From contig DFBJ01000009.1 of assembly GCA_002366565.1 (NCBI GenBank), forward strand, positions 556,193 through 620,192: a stretch of 64,000 bases of DNA, in the 5' to 3' direction. The position numbers and the translations under genes are program-made. Under the pieces are notes generated by a model. That model saw only the letters and a program-made list of their open reading frames with translations, searched no databases and was not told where the DNA came from. Shown piece after piece: positions 34,362 through 43,033 of the stretch. How positions within the stretch are numbered: the stretch's first letter is position 1; each line of letters starts with the position of its first letter. The stretch is from Bacteriovoracaceae bacterium UBA3083. Lineage in GTDB: Bacteria; Bdellovibrionota; Bacteriovoracia; Bacteriovoracales; Bacteriovoracaceae.

Positions 34362-34391
34362 GAGGTCGACATTGTCGGCCTCTTCTTTTTT
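34362..34391 (+). terminator. terminator after gltA
   Basis: Stem GAGGTCGAC / GTCGGCCTC (one G-T wobble) with a 3-base loop, followed by TTC and six Ts. Confidence 0.9.
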
Positions 34392-34415
34392 GTAATCAGG
34401 AAAATGGTTTAGTGT

Positions 34416-35453
34416 ATGAGATTTCATCTTAATGAATTAAAGAAAGCATTATTAGAGCCCACAATTTCTGAGCATAATATTGTAAAAAACTTATCTCTTG
34501 TTTCAAAAGGTTTCACTTCAGATAGAAATAAAATTACTGAGTACGTGATGAGTAGAGAAATGGTATCGGCCTATACATTATTTTATCTTCCTTCGAATAT
34601 TCCTAAATTAAACTTTGTTTTTGATATGTTAAGCGAAGAAATAATCGCAGATATAAAATCTACTCGTATTGTTGATCTTGGTACGGGGCCAGGAACCTTT
34701 GCTTTCGCCTTAGATGAATACTTTGATGGCGATGTTGAAGTAGTAGGTGTTGACACAAGTAAGTTGATGATTGAGCAGGCAACTAAGATCAATAGTGAGT
34801 TATATAAGAATAAGAAAATCAATTTTCAAAAATCTATTCCTGCTGACTTTGATGGAGAAACACTATTATTAGGGCATTCCCTCAATGAGATGGGTCTAAA
34901 GCCTCTATTAAAAATTATAGGAGAGTATTCTCCACGTAATCTTATTATTATTGAGCCTGGTACAAGTGATGTCTTTAAAGAAGTCGTAAAGCTTAGAACT
35001 GCTATGGCCGAGCTTGGGTACTTTTGTGCTTACCCATGCGCCAATATAAACTCTAAGTGTCCTGTCGCTACTAAGATAGAAGAGGGGACAGATGATTGGT
35101 GTCATCAAGTCTTAAGAATGACTCATGATAGTGAGTTTGAAAGGCTCTCACAGATCGTTAAGCTCGATAGAAAAGTTATGCCTCTTATCGCTCATGTTTA
35201 TACTAAGAGTGTTAAACACGATAATAAGAAAGCTCGCATGATACGTTTTCTTAGAGAGAGTAAGTTCTCTTTTGATTGGGAAGTGTGTTTTGAAAGAGAT
35301 GGAGAACTTGTCTCTGCTAATTTCGAAGTCATGAAGCGTGGACTTTCTAAGAAAGAAGTTAAGGAAATGCAAAAGTTGTCTGTAGGTATTGATGTTGAAT
35401 ATGAAGTGGTTAAAGAGCTATCTAAAGATCATATTCGTGTGAAGCTTATTTAA
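34416..35453 (+). CDS. Rsm22-type ribosome-associated methyltransferase-like protein
   Basis: A 345-aa member of the Rsm22 family (bacterial relatives of mitochondrial METTL17). SAM-fold motif: VDLGTGPGTFAFAL; then LLLGHSLNEMG and IIEPGTSD. The Cys motif runs CAYPCANINSKCP...DDWCHQVLR, the pattern linked in METTL17 to an iron-sulfur cluster. A C-terminal domain follows. The family acts in small-subunit assembly, and whether it still methylates RNA is debated. It starts 25 bases after the gltA terminator, so its promoter must lie within or just before that region, or it depends on read-through. Confidence 0.85.
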   Translation: MRFHLNELKKALLEPTISEHNIVKNLSLVSKGFTSDRNKITEYVMSREMVSAYTLFYLPSNIPKLNFVFDMLSEEIIADIKSTRIVDLGTGPGTFAFALDEYFDGDVEVVGVDTSKLMIEQATKINSELYKNKKINFQKSIPADFDGETLLLGHSLNEMGLKPLLKIIGEYSPRNLIIIEPGTSDVFKEVVKLRTAMAELGYFCAYPCANINSKCPVATKIEEGTDDWCHQVLRMTHDSEFERLSQIVKLDRKVMPLIAHVYTKSVKHDNKKARMIRFLRESKFSFDWEVCFERDGELVSANFEVMKRGLSKKEVKEMQKLSVGIDVEYEVVKELSKDHIRVKLI

Positions 35454-35455
35454 GA

Positions 35456-35483
35456 AATAAAAAAGGCCACTCGAAAGTAGCCT
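35456..35483 (-). terminator. terminator of rpmE
   Basis: Stem GGCCACT / AGTAGCC with one mismatch, followed on the minus strand by six Ts. It serves the leftward bL31 gene. Confidence 0.75.
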
Positions 35484-35507
35484 TCAATATTTGAAATTTT
35501 ATTTAAC

Positions 35508-35771
35508 TTATTTCTTAAGTTTTGAAGCGTATGCTCCACCAAATTTCTTTCTGAATTTTTCGATACGTCCTTCAGAGTCAACGATCTTCTGAGTTCCAGT
35601 ATAGAATGGGTGAGATTCAGATGAAATATCTAATTTTACCATTGGATATTCTTTACCTTCAAATGATTCTGTTAGGTCAGTTTCAATTGTAGATTTAATA
35701 ACAAATTTCTTGTCGCATGATACGTCAAAAAATAGAACTTCTCTGTACTCTGGGTGAATACCTGCTTTCAT
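35508..35771 (-). CDS. rpmE2: ribosomal protein bL31, type B (zinc-free)
   Basis: An 87-aa large-subunit protein of the C-minus (YkgM-like) bL31 type. [18 protein letters not shown] is typical. It has one Cys (VSCDKKF) but no CxxC zinc pair; STIETD and [25 protein letters not shown] are diagnostic. The start at 35771 has AAAGGA six bases upstream; the ATG at 35810 has none. In E. coli the zinc-free copy is made under zinc limitation, but no zinc-bound partner is visible here, so it may be the only bL31. Confidence 0.92.
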   Translation of the reverse strand: MKAGIHPEYREVLFFDVSCDKKFVIKSTIETDLTESFEGKEYPMVKLDISSESHPFYTGTQKIVDSEGRIEKFRKKFGGAYASKLKK

Positions 35772-35884
35772 AATTATTCCTTTGTTATCCTTGCTTGCTA
35801 CAAGGAACATATTAAATTATTTGAGGGTGTAATTTCGCTAATTTTACCCTACTTGTCAAGAGAATGGGGACTAAAATACAAGTC

Positions 35885-36166
35885 CTAGTGAGCGCTACAA
35901 CTCGAACAACCATCTGCCTCAGGAGGGTGTTCGGCATCAAAAATAGGCCAGTGTCCATATCTCTTGTTTATATCTGCTAAAGCATCCTCAATTTCTGAGT
36001 GAGAGCTTTGGAAGATTTCAGCATTTTCCTTATCGGTAACAGTTACAAAGTATTGAATTTCAAGGGATGTTGGAGATGCTCCCATGGAAATAAATGCTTT
36101 ATATTGATCTGTTTTATAATGGACAAAGGTCCAGTTATCATTTGTGAGCTCAGTTGCTGCTTTCAT
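35885..36166 (-). CDS. small unknown protein with C-terminal CxxC
   Basis: A 93-aa soluble protein I do not recognise. The sequence is mixed alpha/beta (ISMGASPTSLEIQYFVTVTD), and ends in PPEADGCSSCSAH, a possible metal or redox site of Cys-x2-Cys plus His. It lies upstream of rpmE on the same strand with a gap of about 113 bp. It could be a small metal-related protein, but there is nothing to name it. Confidence 0.6.
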   Translation of the reverse strand: MKAATELTNDNWTFVHYKTDQYKAFISMGASPTSLEIQYFVTVTDKENAEIFQSSHSEIEDALADINKRYGHWPIFDAEHPPEADGCSSCSAH

Positions 36167-36229
36167 CTCTATTATATCCCTGGACTATATTCCTGGTGTT
36201 TTTACTGTTTTTATCAATTATAGGTTGTC

Positions 36230-36259
36230 ATGCCAATGAAAATCTAGTAGTTTTGGCAT
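36230..36259. promoter_or_regulatory. ATGCCAA-N16-TTGGCAT dyad upstream of rpmG
   Basis: Perfect 7-bp inverted repeat about 50 bases before the bL33 start, in the gap to the divergent 93-aa gene. A possible operator or leader hairpin. Confidence 0.3.
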
Positions 36260-36308
36260 TCGTAAATTTTATAAATGATGTATTAGATATAATTACCCGG
36301 AGGAAAAC

Positions 36309-36485
36309 GTGGCTAAAGGACCAAGAGTAGTAATAACACTTGAGTGTACTGAGGCGAGAAAAATTGGAAAATCTCCATCTCGTTACACAACTACTAAAAA
36401 CAAGAAAACAACACCAGATCGTTTAGAACTTAAGAAGTACAACCCATTCTTAAAGAAGCATACGATTCACAAAGAAATCAAATAG
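36309..36485 (+). CDS. rpmG: ribosomal protein bL33 (no CxxC)
   Basis: A 58-aa large-subunit protein: GTG start with GGAGG five bases upstream. [22 protein letters not shown] and the final [14 protein letters not shown] match bL33. The zinc-ribbon CxxC pairs are absent; only one Cys is present, so this is the zinc-free type, as in E. coli. A terminator follows 31 bases later, so it is a single-gene unit. Confidence 0.93.
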   Translation: MAKGPRVVITLECTEARKIGKSPSRYTTTKNKKTTPDRLELKKYNPFLKKHTIHKEIK

Positions 36486-36516
36486 ATCTTAGATCTCTCT
36501 GATTATCTTAATATTA

Positions 36517-36541
36517 GGCCTGCGATATTCGTGGGCTTTTT
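36517..36541 (+). terminator. terminator after rpmG
   Basis: GCCTGCG / CGTGGGC stem (two wobble pairs) with a short loop, followed by TTTTTAT. Confidence 0.8.
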
Positions 36542-36650
36542 ATTATGATTTCAAGCGTTTAGCGTAAACCAAATCTCTTTTTTTTATCAATTATTTTTAA
36601 TTCCTGCCGATAAGATTAATGTACCTATTTGATCTAGCGAGGAATAAGCG

Positions 36651-38102
36651 TTGGCATTAAAAATACTTATAGCAGATCCAAGTGATAAATGGATTGAATC
36701 TGCTTCAAATTTCCTAAAGAGTGAGTCATATGAGATCACTAGCGTTTCTAATGGGAAAGATGCACAACTCGCACTCTACAATGATAAGTTCTTCGCTGTA
36801 ATCCTCAATTTTGACCTTCAAAACCATAGTGGACTTCAAGTTTTAAAATTTATTCAAAGAAATTCTCCAAGCCAAAGAGTAATTGTGGTCTTAGAGAGCC
36901 AAAGCATTATTGATGAAGAAGAGAGAACTTCTGAAGATCAACTGAAGAAGTATGCAATGGTAGAGATTCTTGTAAAACCTTTTGAAGTGAGATCACTCAA
37001 GAGTGTCCTCGAGGGACACCAATCTCTTGGTGATTATATGAAGAATATAAAAACACGAGAGGGTCAATCAGATGAGGTAGAGGTAGAGAACTCTGACGAT
37101 GACTTTACAAAAGTTAGAATCGATGACTTCTATTCTTCAAAAGCTGTTCTCTTCGATGTCTTTATAAAACTCAAATCTAATAAGTATATTAAGATTCTTC
37201 ACGCAGGGGACACTTTCTCCAAAGATAGAATTGATAAGTATAGAAATGAAAAAAATGTTGAACATCTATATTTTCATAATTTAGATAGAAGAAAGTTCAT
37301 TCAATATCATAATAAGTTAGCGACTAAGTTAATTGATAATAAGAATATTCCAGCGGCCGCAAAAGTTAAGATGATTAGAAATGTTGCTGATAAGTATATT
37401 CAAGAAGCTTATACGCAGGGAATGAAGCCTCAAGTCGTTGATCAAGGGAAAGAGGTTTGTGAGAATATTTATAACTTAGTAGAAAATGATAAGAGCCTCT
37501 TTAAGGTGTTAAAGAGTTATGAAGAGTTTGATCCGACTGCTTTTACGCATGCTTTTCTAGTAACATTATTTTCAACTGCGATTATTAAACAATTTGATTG
37601 GCAGTCAAAGACTACAATTGAAGCAACCGCACTAGCGTGTCTCTTTCATGATATTGGGAAAATGAAGCTTCCTAAAGAGCTCTTAAATAAAAGACCAATT
37701 GATATGACTGATGATGAGTATGCTCTGTATATTACGCATCCACAGCTTGGTGTCGAGATTATAGAAGAAAATAGAATGATCAATAACTCAGTGAAACAGA
37801 TTATTCTACAACATCATGAAAACTATGATGGAACAGGTTTTCCTTTTAAGAAGAAGGGGACGAGTATTTTAACCCTCGCAAATATTGTATGTCTTGCTAA
37901 TGACTTTGTTCACACAATGATTGATGGAGAAATAGATCCTCCAACAGCTCTAAAGAAAATTCTTATTGATAGAGATCAAGTGTCTAAATATAACTCAATG
38001 ATTATAGAAAACTTTATTAAGGTTTTTGTTGATCCTGCGAAAATTGTTAAAGAGACTTCTCTTCCTTCAAATTCTAAGATTGTTAATAAAAAAGCTTCTT
38101 AA
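36651..38102 (+). CDS. pseudo-receiver plus HD-GYP phosphodiesterase (intact site)
   Basis: A 483-aa protein, the third paralog of the 24-27 kb pair. The receiver N-terminus has Asn in place of the phospho-Asp (VILNFDLQNHSG). The HD-GYP domain looks complete: FTHAFLV, CLFHDIGKMKLPKELL, ITHPQLGVEI, and LQHHENYDGTGFPF; only the GYP Tyr is Phe. It should hydrolyse cyclic-di-GMP. GAGGAA precedes the TTG start, 6 bases away. It overlaps the convergent DUF4340 gene by 20 bases. Confidence 0.85.
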   Translation: MALKILIADPSDKWIESASNFLKSESYEITSVSNGKDAQLALYNDKFFAVILNFDLQNHSGLQVLKFIQRNSPSQRVIVVLESQSIIDEEERTSEDQLKKYAMVEILVKPFEVRSLKSVLEGHQSLGDYMKNIKTREGQSDEVEVENSDDDFTKVRIDDFYSSKAVLFDVFIKLKSNKYIKILHAGDTFSKDRIDKYRNEKNVEHLYFHNLDRRKFIQYHNKLATKLIDNKNIPAAAKVKMIRNVADKYIQEAYTQGMKPQVVDQGKEVCENIYNLVENDKSLFKVLKSYEEFDPTAFTHAFLVTLFSTAIIKQFDWQSKTTIEATALACLFHDIGKMKLPKELLNKRPIDMTDDEYALYITHPQLGVEIIEENRMINNSVKQIILQHHENYDGTGFPFKKKGTSILTLANIVCLANDFVHTMIDGEIDPPTALKKILIDRDQVSKYNSMIIENFIKVFVDPAKIVKETSLPSNSKIVNKKAS

Positions 38103-39114
38103 TAGATAGCTTCTTAAAAGATCTTTGAGACTTGCTAAAAATATTTAAATGCTTCTTTTCAATTACATAAGGGTGAGGTCTATTAGACGCCTTTACGATA
38201 AATGTCTGCCTCTTTTCCATCTTGATATCAGGTAAAGTATTAATGAGGTATGAGACCTCATAGAATACCTTCTCTCCGTCTTTGTTTTGTATTTCAGCCG
38301 TGTAGCTTGGGTTTGCAAAGAATCTCGTTAGGGCCTTATCTAGCTTCTCTGTTCTCTTATCCAAAATTAATGCAGACTTTAAACTTAAAACATCTCTTAA
38401 GTAATCTTCTACAGCTTTTGGTTCTAGTGTATTCCCACTTTGATCAAGCCAACCATCTCCTTCATTCTTTACTGAAAGTCTAATTTTTGTTGAAGGGATT
38501 TTTCCACGGTAAATTTTGAAATTATCTATTGAATTTAAGTCTTGAGTAAATACTCTCGGCTCAATAAAGTTAGATAAACTTAAACCTTCCATTGAACTCT
38601 TTAGTGCATCAACGTGATAGATGGCCTCTTTGTTTGAAAAAGTAACATAAGTAGAGTTATCAATTGGATTTACAAGGCCAATATTTAAAGTATTTTCTTT
38701 ACCTCCAAAGTAGGCAATCTTTATCTTCATTAAAGGAGAGTCTAGTGAGAAGTTTGAAATATTAATAGTATCTTTTGGAAGGATTTGTCTGATCTTTATC
38801 TCTTTTAAATTATTTAGAATATTATTAACTGTTGCAGTGTTGCTTGGAAGATTTCTAGGAGAGGTAAGGGCCCATTGATTAGACTTATCTTTTGTAATTG
38901 TAAATTCACCAAGTCTATTATCTAGCTGTATTGATTCTATTTGATCTATTTGTTCTGGTTTAATGAGTAATTGATATCTACTTAGGGCAGTATTTTGACT
39001 TGTTGGAGCCTGAAAGAACTCGCTAGCTAACCCTCCAATAATTAAAACTATTGCAAACATTAACATGAGAAAATTGGCAGATCTTGTGCGATCTGTCGAA
39101 ATTTTAACCAGCAC
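38083..39114 (-). CDS. DUF4340 anchored protein
   Basis: A 343-aa protein with an N-terminal membrane segment (FLMLMFAIVLIIGGLASEFF) and an extracytoplasmic body of repeated beta units. IESIQLDNRLGEFTITKDKSNQWALTSP and the GLVNPIDNSTYV region fit DUF4340. In other bacteria this domain often lies beside GldF/GldG-type ABC genes; none is adjacent here. The GTG start at 39114 has AGAGG five bases upstream. The function is unknown. Confidence 0.8.
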   Translation of the reverse strand: MLVKISTDRTRSANFLMLMFAIVLIIGGLASEFFQAPTSQNTALSRYQLLIKPEQIDQIESIQLDNRLGEFTITKDKSNQWALTSPRNLPSNTATVNNILNNLKEIKIRQILPKDTINISNFSLDSPLMKIKIAYFGGKENTLNIGLVNPIDNSTYVTFSNKEAIYHVDALKSSMEGLSLSNFIEPRVFTQDLNSIDNFKIYRGKIPSTKIRLSVKNEGDGWLDQSGNTLEPKAVEDYLRDVLSLKSALILDKRTEKLDKALTRFFANPSYTAEIQNKDGEKVFYEVSYLINTLPDIKMEKRQTFIVKASNRPHPYVIEKKHLNIFSKSQRSFKKLSIKKLFY

Positions 39115-39221
39115 TGAAACCTCTTCAATTGATTTATTTAAAAATTATTCTAACTTGATATATTGAGTAAGTATAGAGATGATTATTCACTTATGTTTAA
39201 GATATAATGAGGATATAAAAT

Positions 39222-39815
39222 ATGTTTGAATTATTTAATGCTGGTGGCTTCATTATGTATCCACTTCTTATTTGTTCACTCCTTGTATGGTTTGTAACTT
39301 TTGAAAAGATTCGTTTCTTAAACAATTTAAAGAAAGATATAGATCTCATGTTTATAAAAGGACAGTCCTTATTAACTGAGAAAAAAATTAATGAAGCCAA
39401 GGGTCTTTCTCATAGCATTCATCCACTGCTTAGTGGACCATACTTAACTCTTTTTGAAGGAGAGGGAATGGACCGAGACCAATGGGGGATGAGAGTAGGA
39501 AGAAGACTTACTGAAACTCAACAGGGACTTAAGAAGTCACTATGGATAATAGGTACTATAGGTTCTTCGGCTCCATTTATTGGACTCTTTGGGACTGTTG
39601 TTGGAATAATTAAGTCTTTTCAATCAATCGCTATTTCTGGGAAAAGTGGCTTTGCTGTTGTGGCAAGTGGTTTGTCTGAAGCTCTAATCGCAACTGCCGC
39701 AGGAATCGTTGTCGCGGTAATGGCGGTAATTCTTTATAACTATTTTCAAAATAGATTGAGTAGAGTTAACACTGAAATTAGAAATCGAATGCAAGATCTT
39801 ATGGACTTAATCTAG
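39222..39815 (+). CDS. exbB: ExbB/TolQ-type proton channel
   Basis: A 197-aa inner-membrane protein with three membrane segments; SGLSEALIATAAGIVVAVMAVILYNYF is the ExbB/TolQ/MotA proton channel signature, and GTIGSSAPFIGLFGTVVGIIKSF is the second segment. It is paired 8 bases upstream of an ExbD/TolR gene. Together they would use the proton gradient to power an envelope partner. No TonB, TolA or TonB-dependent receptor is present in the window, so the partner is unknown. Confidence 0.92.
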   Translation: MFELFNAGGFIMYPLLICSLLVWFVTFEKIRFLNNLKKDIDLMFIKGQSLLTEKKINEAKGLSHSIHPLLSGPYLTLFEGEGMDRDQWGMRVGRRLTETQQGLKKSLWIIGTIGSSAPFIGLFGTVVGIIKSFQSIAISGKSGFAVVASGLSEALIATAAGIVVAVMAVILYNYFQNRLSRVNTEIRNRMQDLMDLI

Positions 39816-39823
39816 GAGCAAGC

Positions 39824-40243
39824 ATGTCAATCAAGTTTGATAATGATGATAACGATGAGATTATTGCTGATATTAATATGACTCCACTTATTGATATTAT
39901 GCTTGTACTACTTATTATCTTTATGGTGACGTCTTCTGTCTCATTGGAATCAGGATTAGATATAGACATACCAAAAACAGCTTCTAAAACTCAAAAGAAA
40001 GATGGAGCTTCAATTCTTGTCTCTATGAGTGAGAGTGGCAAAGTCTCTGTTCAGGGAAAGCTTGTTGAGTGGAATGATCTTCAACAAAAGATTGCAGAGT
40101 CTTTAAAAAATGAGAATACAAAACTTGTTATTTTTGAAGGGGATAAGAGCTCAAAGCTTGGGATGGCCGTAGAAGTTATGGATATTGCAAAGGCCGCTGG
40201 AGCTGAAGAATTTGCTATTGCGGCCGAATCTGTTTCAAATTAA
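39824..40243 (+). CDS. exbD: ExbD/TolR-type protein
   Basis: A 139-aa single-pass protein. INMTPLIDIMLVLLIIFMVTSS is the ExbD/TolR membrane segment with the essential Asp (ID). The rest is a periplasmic domain. AGGAG lies 5 bases before the ATG. Its stop overlaps the convergent PilZ-like gene by 4 bases. It forms the proton channel complex with the preceding ExbB. Confidence 0.92.
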   Translation: MSIKFDNDDNDEIIADINMTPLIDIMLVLLIIFMVTSSVSLESGLDIDIPKTASKTQKKDGASILVSMSESGKVSVQGKLVEWNDLQQKIAESLKNENTKLVIFEGDKSSKLGMAVEVMDIAKAAGAEEFAIAAESVSN

Positions 40244-40998
40244 AGATCTAGGTCATCAAACTCATCAAAGTCTTCTTCAACTTCTTTAGGTTTAGATTGA
40301 ACCACTGGAGCTTCAGGGACTTCCGGCTCTATTGAGTGAATGAATTGTCTAAGTAATGTTCTCTCTCCCTCTTTAAGGAATGAAAAGTCTGCACCAATTC
40401 GGTAGGGTAGTCTATTCTTTGAGATAATTCTGCTCTTCATATTATATTCACGACAAAATACTATATTTGCATTCATGACAAAACGTTTTGGAATTAGAAA
40501 TTCAATTACAATACTCTGACCATTTAAAAACGATTTATTACTAAAGAAGTAGATTCTATCCATTCCTACTTCTGCAAGAATTGTCTTACCACTTGATATA
40601 TCTTCTTCACTTAATGGAGGTGTTCTTTGAATAACTTGGATTTCTTCACCAGTTTCTTCTGATGTACTTTCTACATTATCTACTTCAGGTTCTTCTGATG
40701 ATTCCCCGGCCTCTGCTTCAGCTAGAGCTGCGGCCATTTCATCTTCACCTGTATCTAGGTTCTCTTCAGCAGCTTCTTCCTTAAGAGGAATAACATTATC
40801 TACTGGAGCTTTTTTAGAGCAGTACTCTTTTTTTAGCTCATCAATAGTTAAATGGTCATCTTGAGAGTTTTTAATTTTCTCTTGAATAACAGCTTTGACC
40901 TCATCTTTTAGAGACCAAATTTTGAGGGATATTTTCTTTATAAATACAGGATCTGTCGAATTGTTATAAATCATAACTAACATTTTCTCACATTTCAC
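40240..40998 (-). CDS. PilZ-like domain protein, degenerate
   Basis: A 252-aa protein. N-terminal about 80 residues unknown; then an acidic linker rich in Glu/Ala; then a domain from about residue 135 with PilZ character (RIISKNRLPYRIGADFSFLKEGERTLLRQFIHSIE). The usual cyclic-di-GMP-binding RxxxR and DxSxxG are not visible. It ends in an acidic EEDFDEFDDLDL tail. ATG at 40998 has no strong SD; 40983 is also possible. Possibly a regulator that no longer binds cyclic-di-GMP; PilZ assignment is moderate. Confidence 0.6.
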   Translation of the reverse strand: MKCEKMLVMIYNNSTDPVFIKKISLKIWSLKDEVKAVIQEKIKNSQDDHLTIDELKKEYCSKKAPVDNVIPLKEEAAEENLDTGEDEMAAALAEAEAGESSEEPEVDNVESTSEETGEEIQVIQRTPPLSEEDISSGKTILAEVGMDRIYFFSNKSFLNGQSIVIEFLIPKRFVMNANIVFCREYNMKSRIISKNRLPYRIGADFSFLKEGERTLLRQFIHSIEPEVPEAPVVQSKPKEVEEDFDEFDDLDL

Positions 40999-41022
40999 GA
41001 TGGAATGGGAGGTTTCGCTACT

Positions 41023-41039
41023 GAGGTAATTATTACCTC
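41023..41039. promoter_or_regulatory. 17-bp palindrome GAGGTAATTATTACCTC
   Basis: Perfect palindrome between the divergent PilZ-like gene and the subtilisin gene. It may be an operator for one or both. Confidence 0.35.
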
Positions 41040-41152
41040 TAGTTTTATTCCTAACAGAGACCTAATAATTATTACATATATATTTATTTAAAAAATAACT
41101 ATGTAATTCAGTCCGGTTTTAGAATGAACCGTTTGTACTCCAAGGAGGGAGA

Positions 41153-42844
41153 ATGAAGAAATCGCATATAATGTTAGGTGCAGCAGCTTTCGCTATTACT
41201 GCATCAGGAATGGCAGCAAAGTACGTACCAGGTGAAATGATCGTAAAGATGAAAGCTGGTTCTGAAAAAAGTACTTTCAATTCTTTTAAGTCATTAGGTG
41301 TTGAACTTGATAGAACAATTGATTTAACTGATGAAACTTTATACGTAGTAAAGTTTGATGATAACAAATCAATGAAGAGTATGAGCTCTCTTCTTGCAAA
41401 CAATCCAAATGTTGAATACGCAGAGCCAAACTTTATTTATGAAATTGTAAAACCAGTTTCTACTTTTGATATTAATCCTTATATCTCATCTCCATTAACT
41501 GTTGAGTCTGATGCATATACTCCAATGGATCCTAAGTTTGATCAATTATGGGGACTATCAAACACAGGTTCAAATGATCCAGCAGGATCTGCAGGTCTTG
41601 AAGGTGCAGATATTGATGTTCTAAAAGCATGGTCATTAACTCAAGGTGATAGAAGAGTAAGAATTGCTGTTATTGATACAGGGATTGATTACCTTCACCC
41701 AGACCTTAAAGATCAAATGTGGACAAATGAAGCTGAGCTAAATGGTGAGCCAGGTGTAGATGATGATGGAAATGGATATATTGATGATATTCATGGATAT
41801 GACTTTGCAAATAATGATGGTGATCCAAGAGATGGTCACTCTCACGGTACTCACTGTGCTGGAACAATCGGTGCTTCACATAATGATATCGGTGTAGCTG
41901 GTATTATGGCCGACGTAGAATTTGTTGCAATTAAGTTTTTAGCTGACAATGGTTCAGGTTCAACTGAAGGTGCAATCAAGTCTATTGATTACGCAACTAA
42001 AATGAATGTTGATTTAATGTCAAACTCTTGGGGAGGCGGTGGACGCTCTCAAGCTCTAGAAGATGCAATTCAAAGAGCTGCTGATAAAGGTATTGTATTC
42101 ACTGCAGCTGCTGGTAACTCTTCAACTGATAATGATTCAAAGCCTCACTATCCTTCAAACTACGATGTTAAAAACGTTATCTCTGTTGCAGCAACAACTT
42201 CAAGTGATTCTCTAGCATCTTTTTCTTGTTATGGTAGAAACACTGTTCACATTGCAGCTCCAGGACACAATATCCTATCAACTACTAAGAATGGTGGATA
42301 TGCTTCTTACTCAGGAACTTCAATGGCAACTCCACATGTTTCTGGTGCCATTGGTCTTCTAATTGCTCAAGAGGGAAGAATGGATGTTGAAGAATTAAGA
42401 AATAGATTAATGGCAACTTCTGAGCCACTTTCATCTTTAAGAGGAAAGACTATCAATGCTGGTAGATTAAATGCTTACAACCTTCTAACAAATACTATTC
42501 CTGTTAGAAATATGCCAAATCCAACTAAGTGGGAAACTGTAGATACTGATGAAGTTTGGGAATCTGCTCACCCATATGGTAATGATCTTACTGAAGAAAG
42601 AACTTTTAACTTTCCAGGTGCTAAGTTCATTAGACTTAGAGTTAGAAAGTTAGATCTTGAAACTGGTTACGATTACCTTGAAGTTGCTGATGCAACTGGA
42701 GCGATCGCTGAAAAAGTTTCAGGTTCTAAAGAAGACTATGCTTCTGAATACGTAGAAGGTGAATCAATGACTGTTACTTTTAAGTCTGATAGATCAGTTT
42801 CTAAATGGGGATTTGTTATTGATTCAGTAGATGTTCAATACTAA
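41153..42844 (+). CDS. secreted subtilisin-like protease with CUB-like tail
   Basis: A 563-aa serine protease of family S8. N-terminal signal (about 22 residues), an I9-type propeptide (VPGEMIVKMKAG...NVEYAEPNF), then the catalytic domain: Asp175 in AVIDTGID, His231 in HSHGTHCAG, Ser390 in SGTSMATPHVSG. The last about 100 residues form a CUB-like beta domain (FPGAKFIRLRVRKLDLETGYDYLEVAD). AAGGAGG lies 4 bases before the ATG, and the gene has its own strong terminator, implying high expression. Extracellular or periplasmic protein digestion is likely. Confidence 0.95.
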   Translation: MKKSHIMLGAAAFAITASGMAAKYVPGEMIVKMKAGSEKSTFNSFKSLGVELDRTIDLTDETLYVVKFDDNKSMKSMSSLLANNPNVEYAEPNFIYEIVKPVSTFDINPYISSPLTVESDAYTPMDPKFDQLWGLSNTGSNDPAGSAGLEGADIDVLKAWSLTQGDRRVRIAVIDTGIDYLHPDLKDQMWTNEAELNGEPGVDDDGNGYIDDIHGYDFANNDGDPRDGHSHGTHCAGTIGASHNDIGVAGIMADVEFVAIKFLADNGSGSTEGAIKSIDYATKMNVDLMSNSWGGGGRSQALEDAIQRAADKGIVFTAAAGNSSTDNDSKPHYPSNYDVKNVISVAATTSSDSLASFSCYGRNTVHIAAPGHNILSTTKNGGYASYSGTSMATPHVSGAIGLLIAQEGRMDVEELRNRLMATSEPLSSLRGKTINAGRLNAYNLLTNTIPVRNMPNPTKWETVDTDEVWESAHPYGNDLTEERTFNFPGAKFIRLRVRKLDLETGYDYLEVADATGAIAEKVSGSKEDYASEYVEGESMTVTFKSDRSVSKWGFVIDSVDVQY

Positions 42845-42878
42845 TTCTTAAACAATTCCTATATTTTAAATAACGCCC

Positions 42879-42904
42879 AAACCCCACGAAAGTGGGGTTT
42901 TTTA
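42879..42904 (+). terminator. terminator after the subtilisin gene
   Basis: Perfect 9-bp stem AAACCCCAC / GTGGGGTTT with GAAA loop, followed by TTTATT. Confidence 0.92.
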
Positions 42905-42924
42905 TTGGTCTTTCTGAATAAAAC

Positions 42925-43033
42925 AAATTAGAGTTTCTTTAACTAGATAGATGAAGTAGGTGAAATACCTCGCTGTCCCGCAACGGTTATAGTCCGAGCT
43001 CTATCACTAAAATTCTTTTACCCGTGGAGGTAA
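42925..43033 (+). ncRNA. cobalamin-riboswitch-like leader
   Basis: The stretch 42953-43000 resembles the conserved cobalamin riboswitch core: GATGAAGTAGGTGAAATACC, then CGCTGTCCCGCAACGGTTA, then GTCCGAGC and TCACT, in the expected order and spacing (AGG TGAAATA CCT stem-loop, GCT...AGC outer stem). It follows the subtilisin terminator and ends at the SD of the thioesterase gene. TACCTC at 42966-42971 can pair with GAGGTA at 43027-43032, which contains the SD, suggesting translational control. It is short and lacks the long 3' arm of classic AdoCbl switches, closer to the variant class. Confidence 0.6.
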
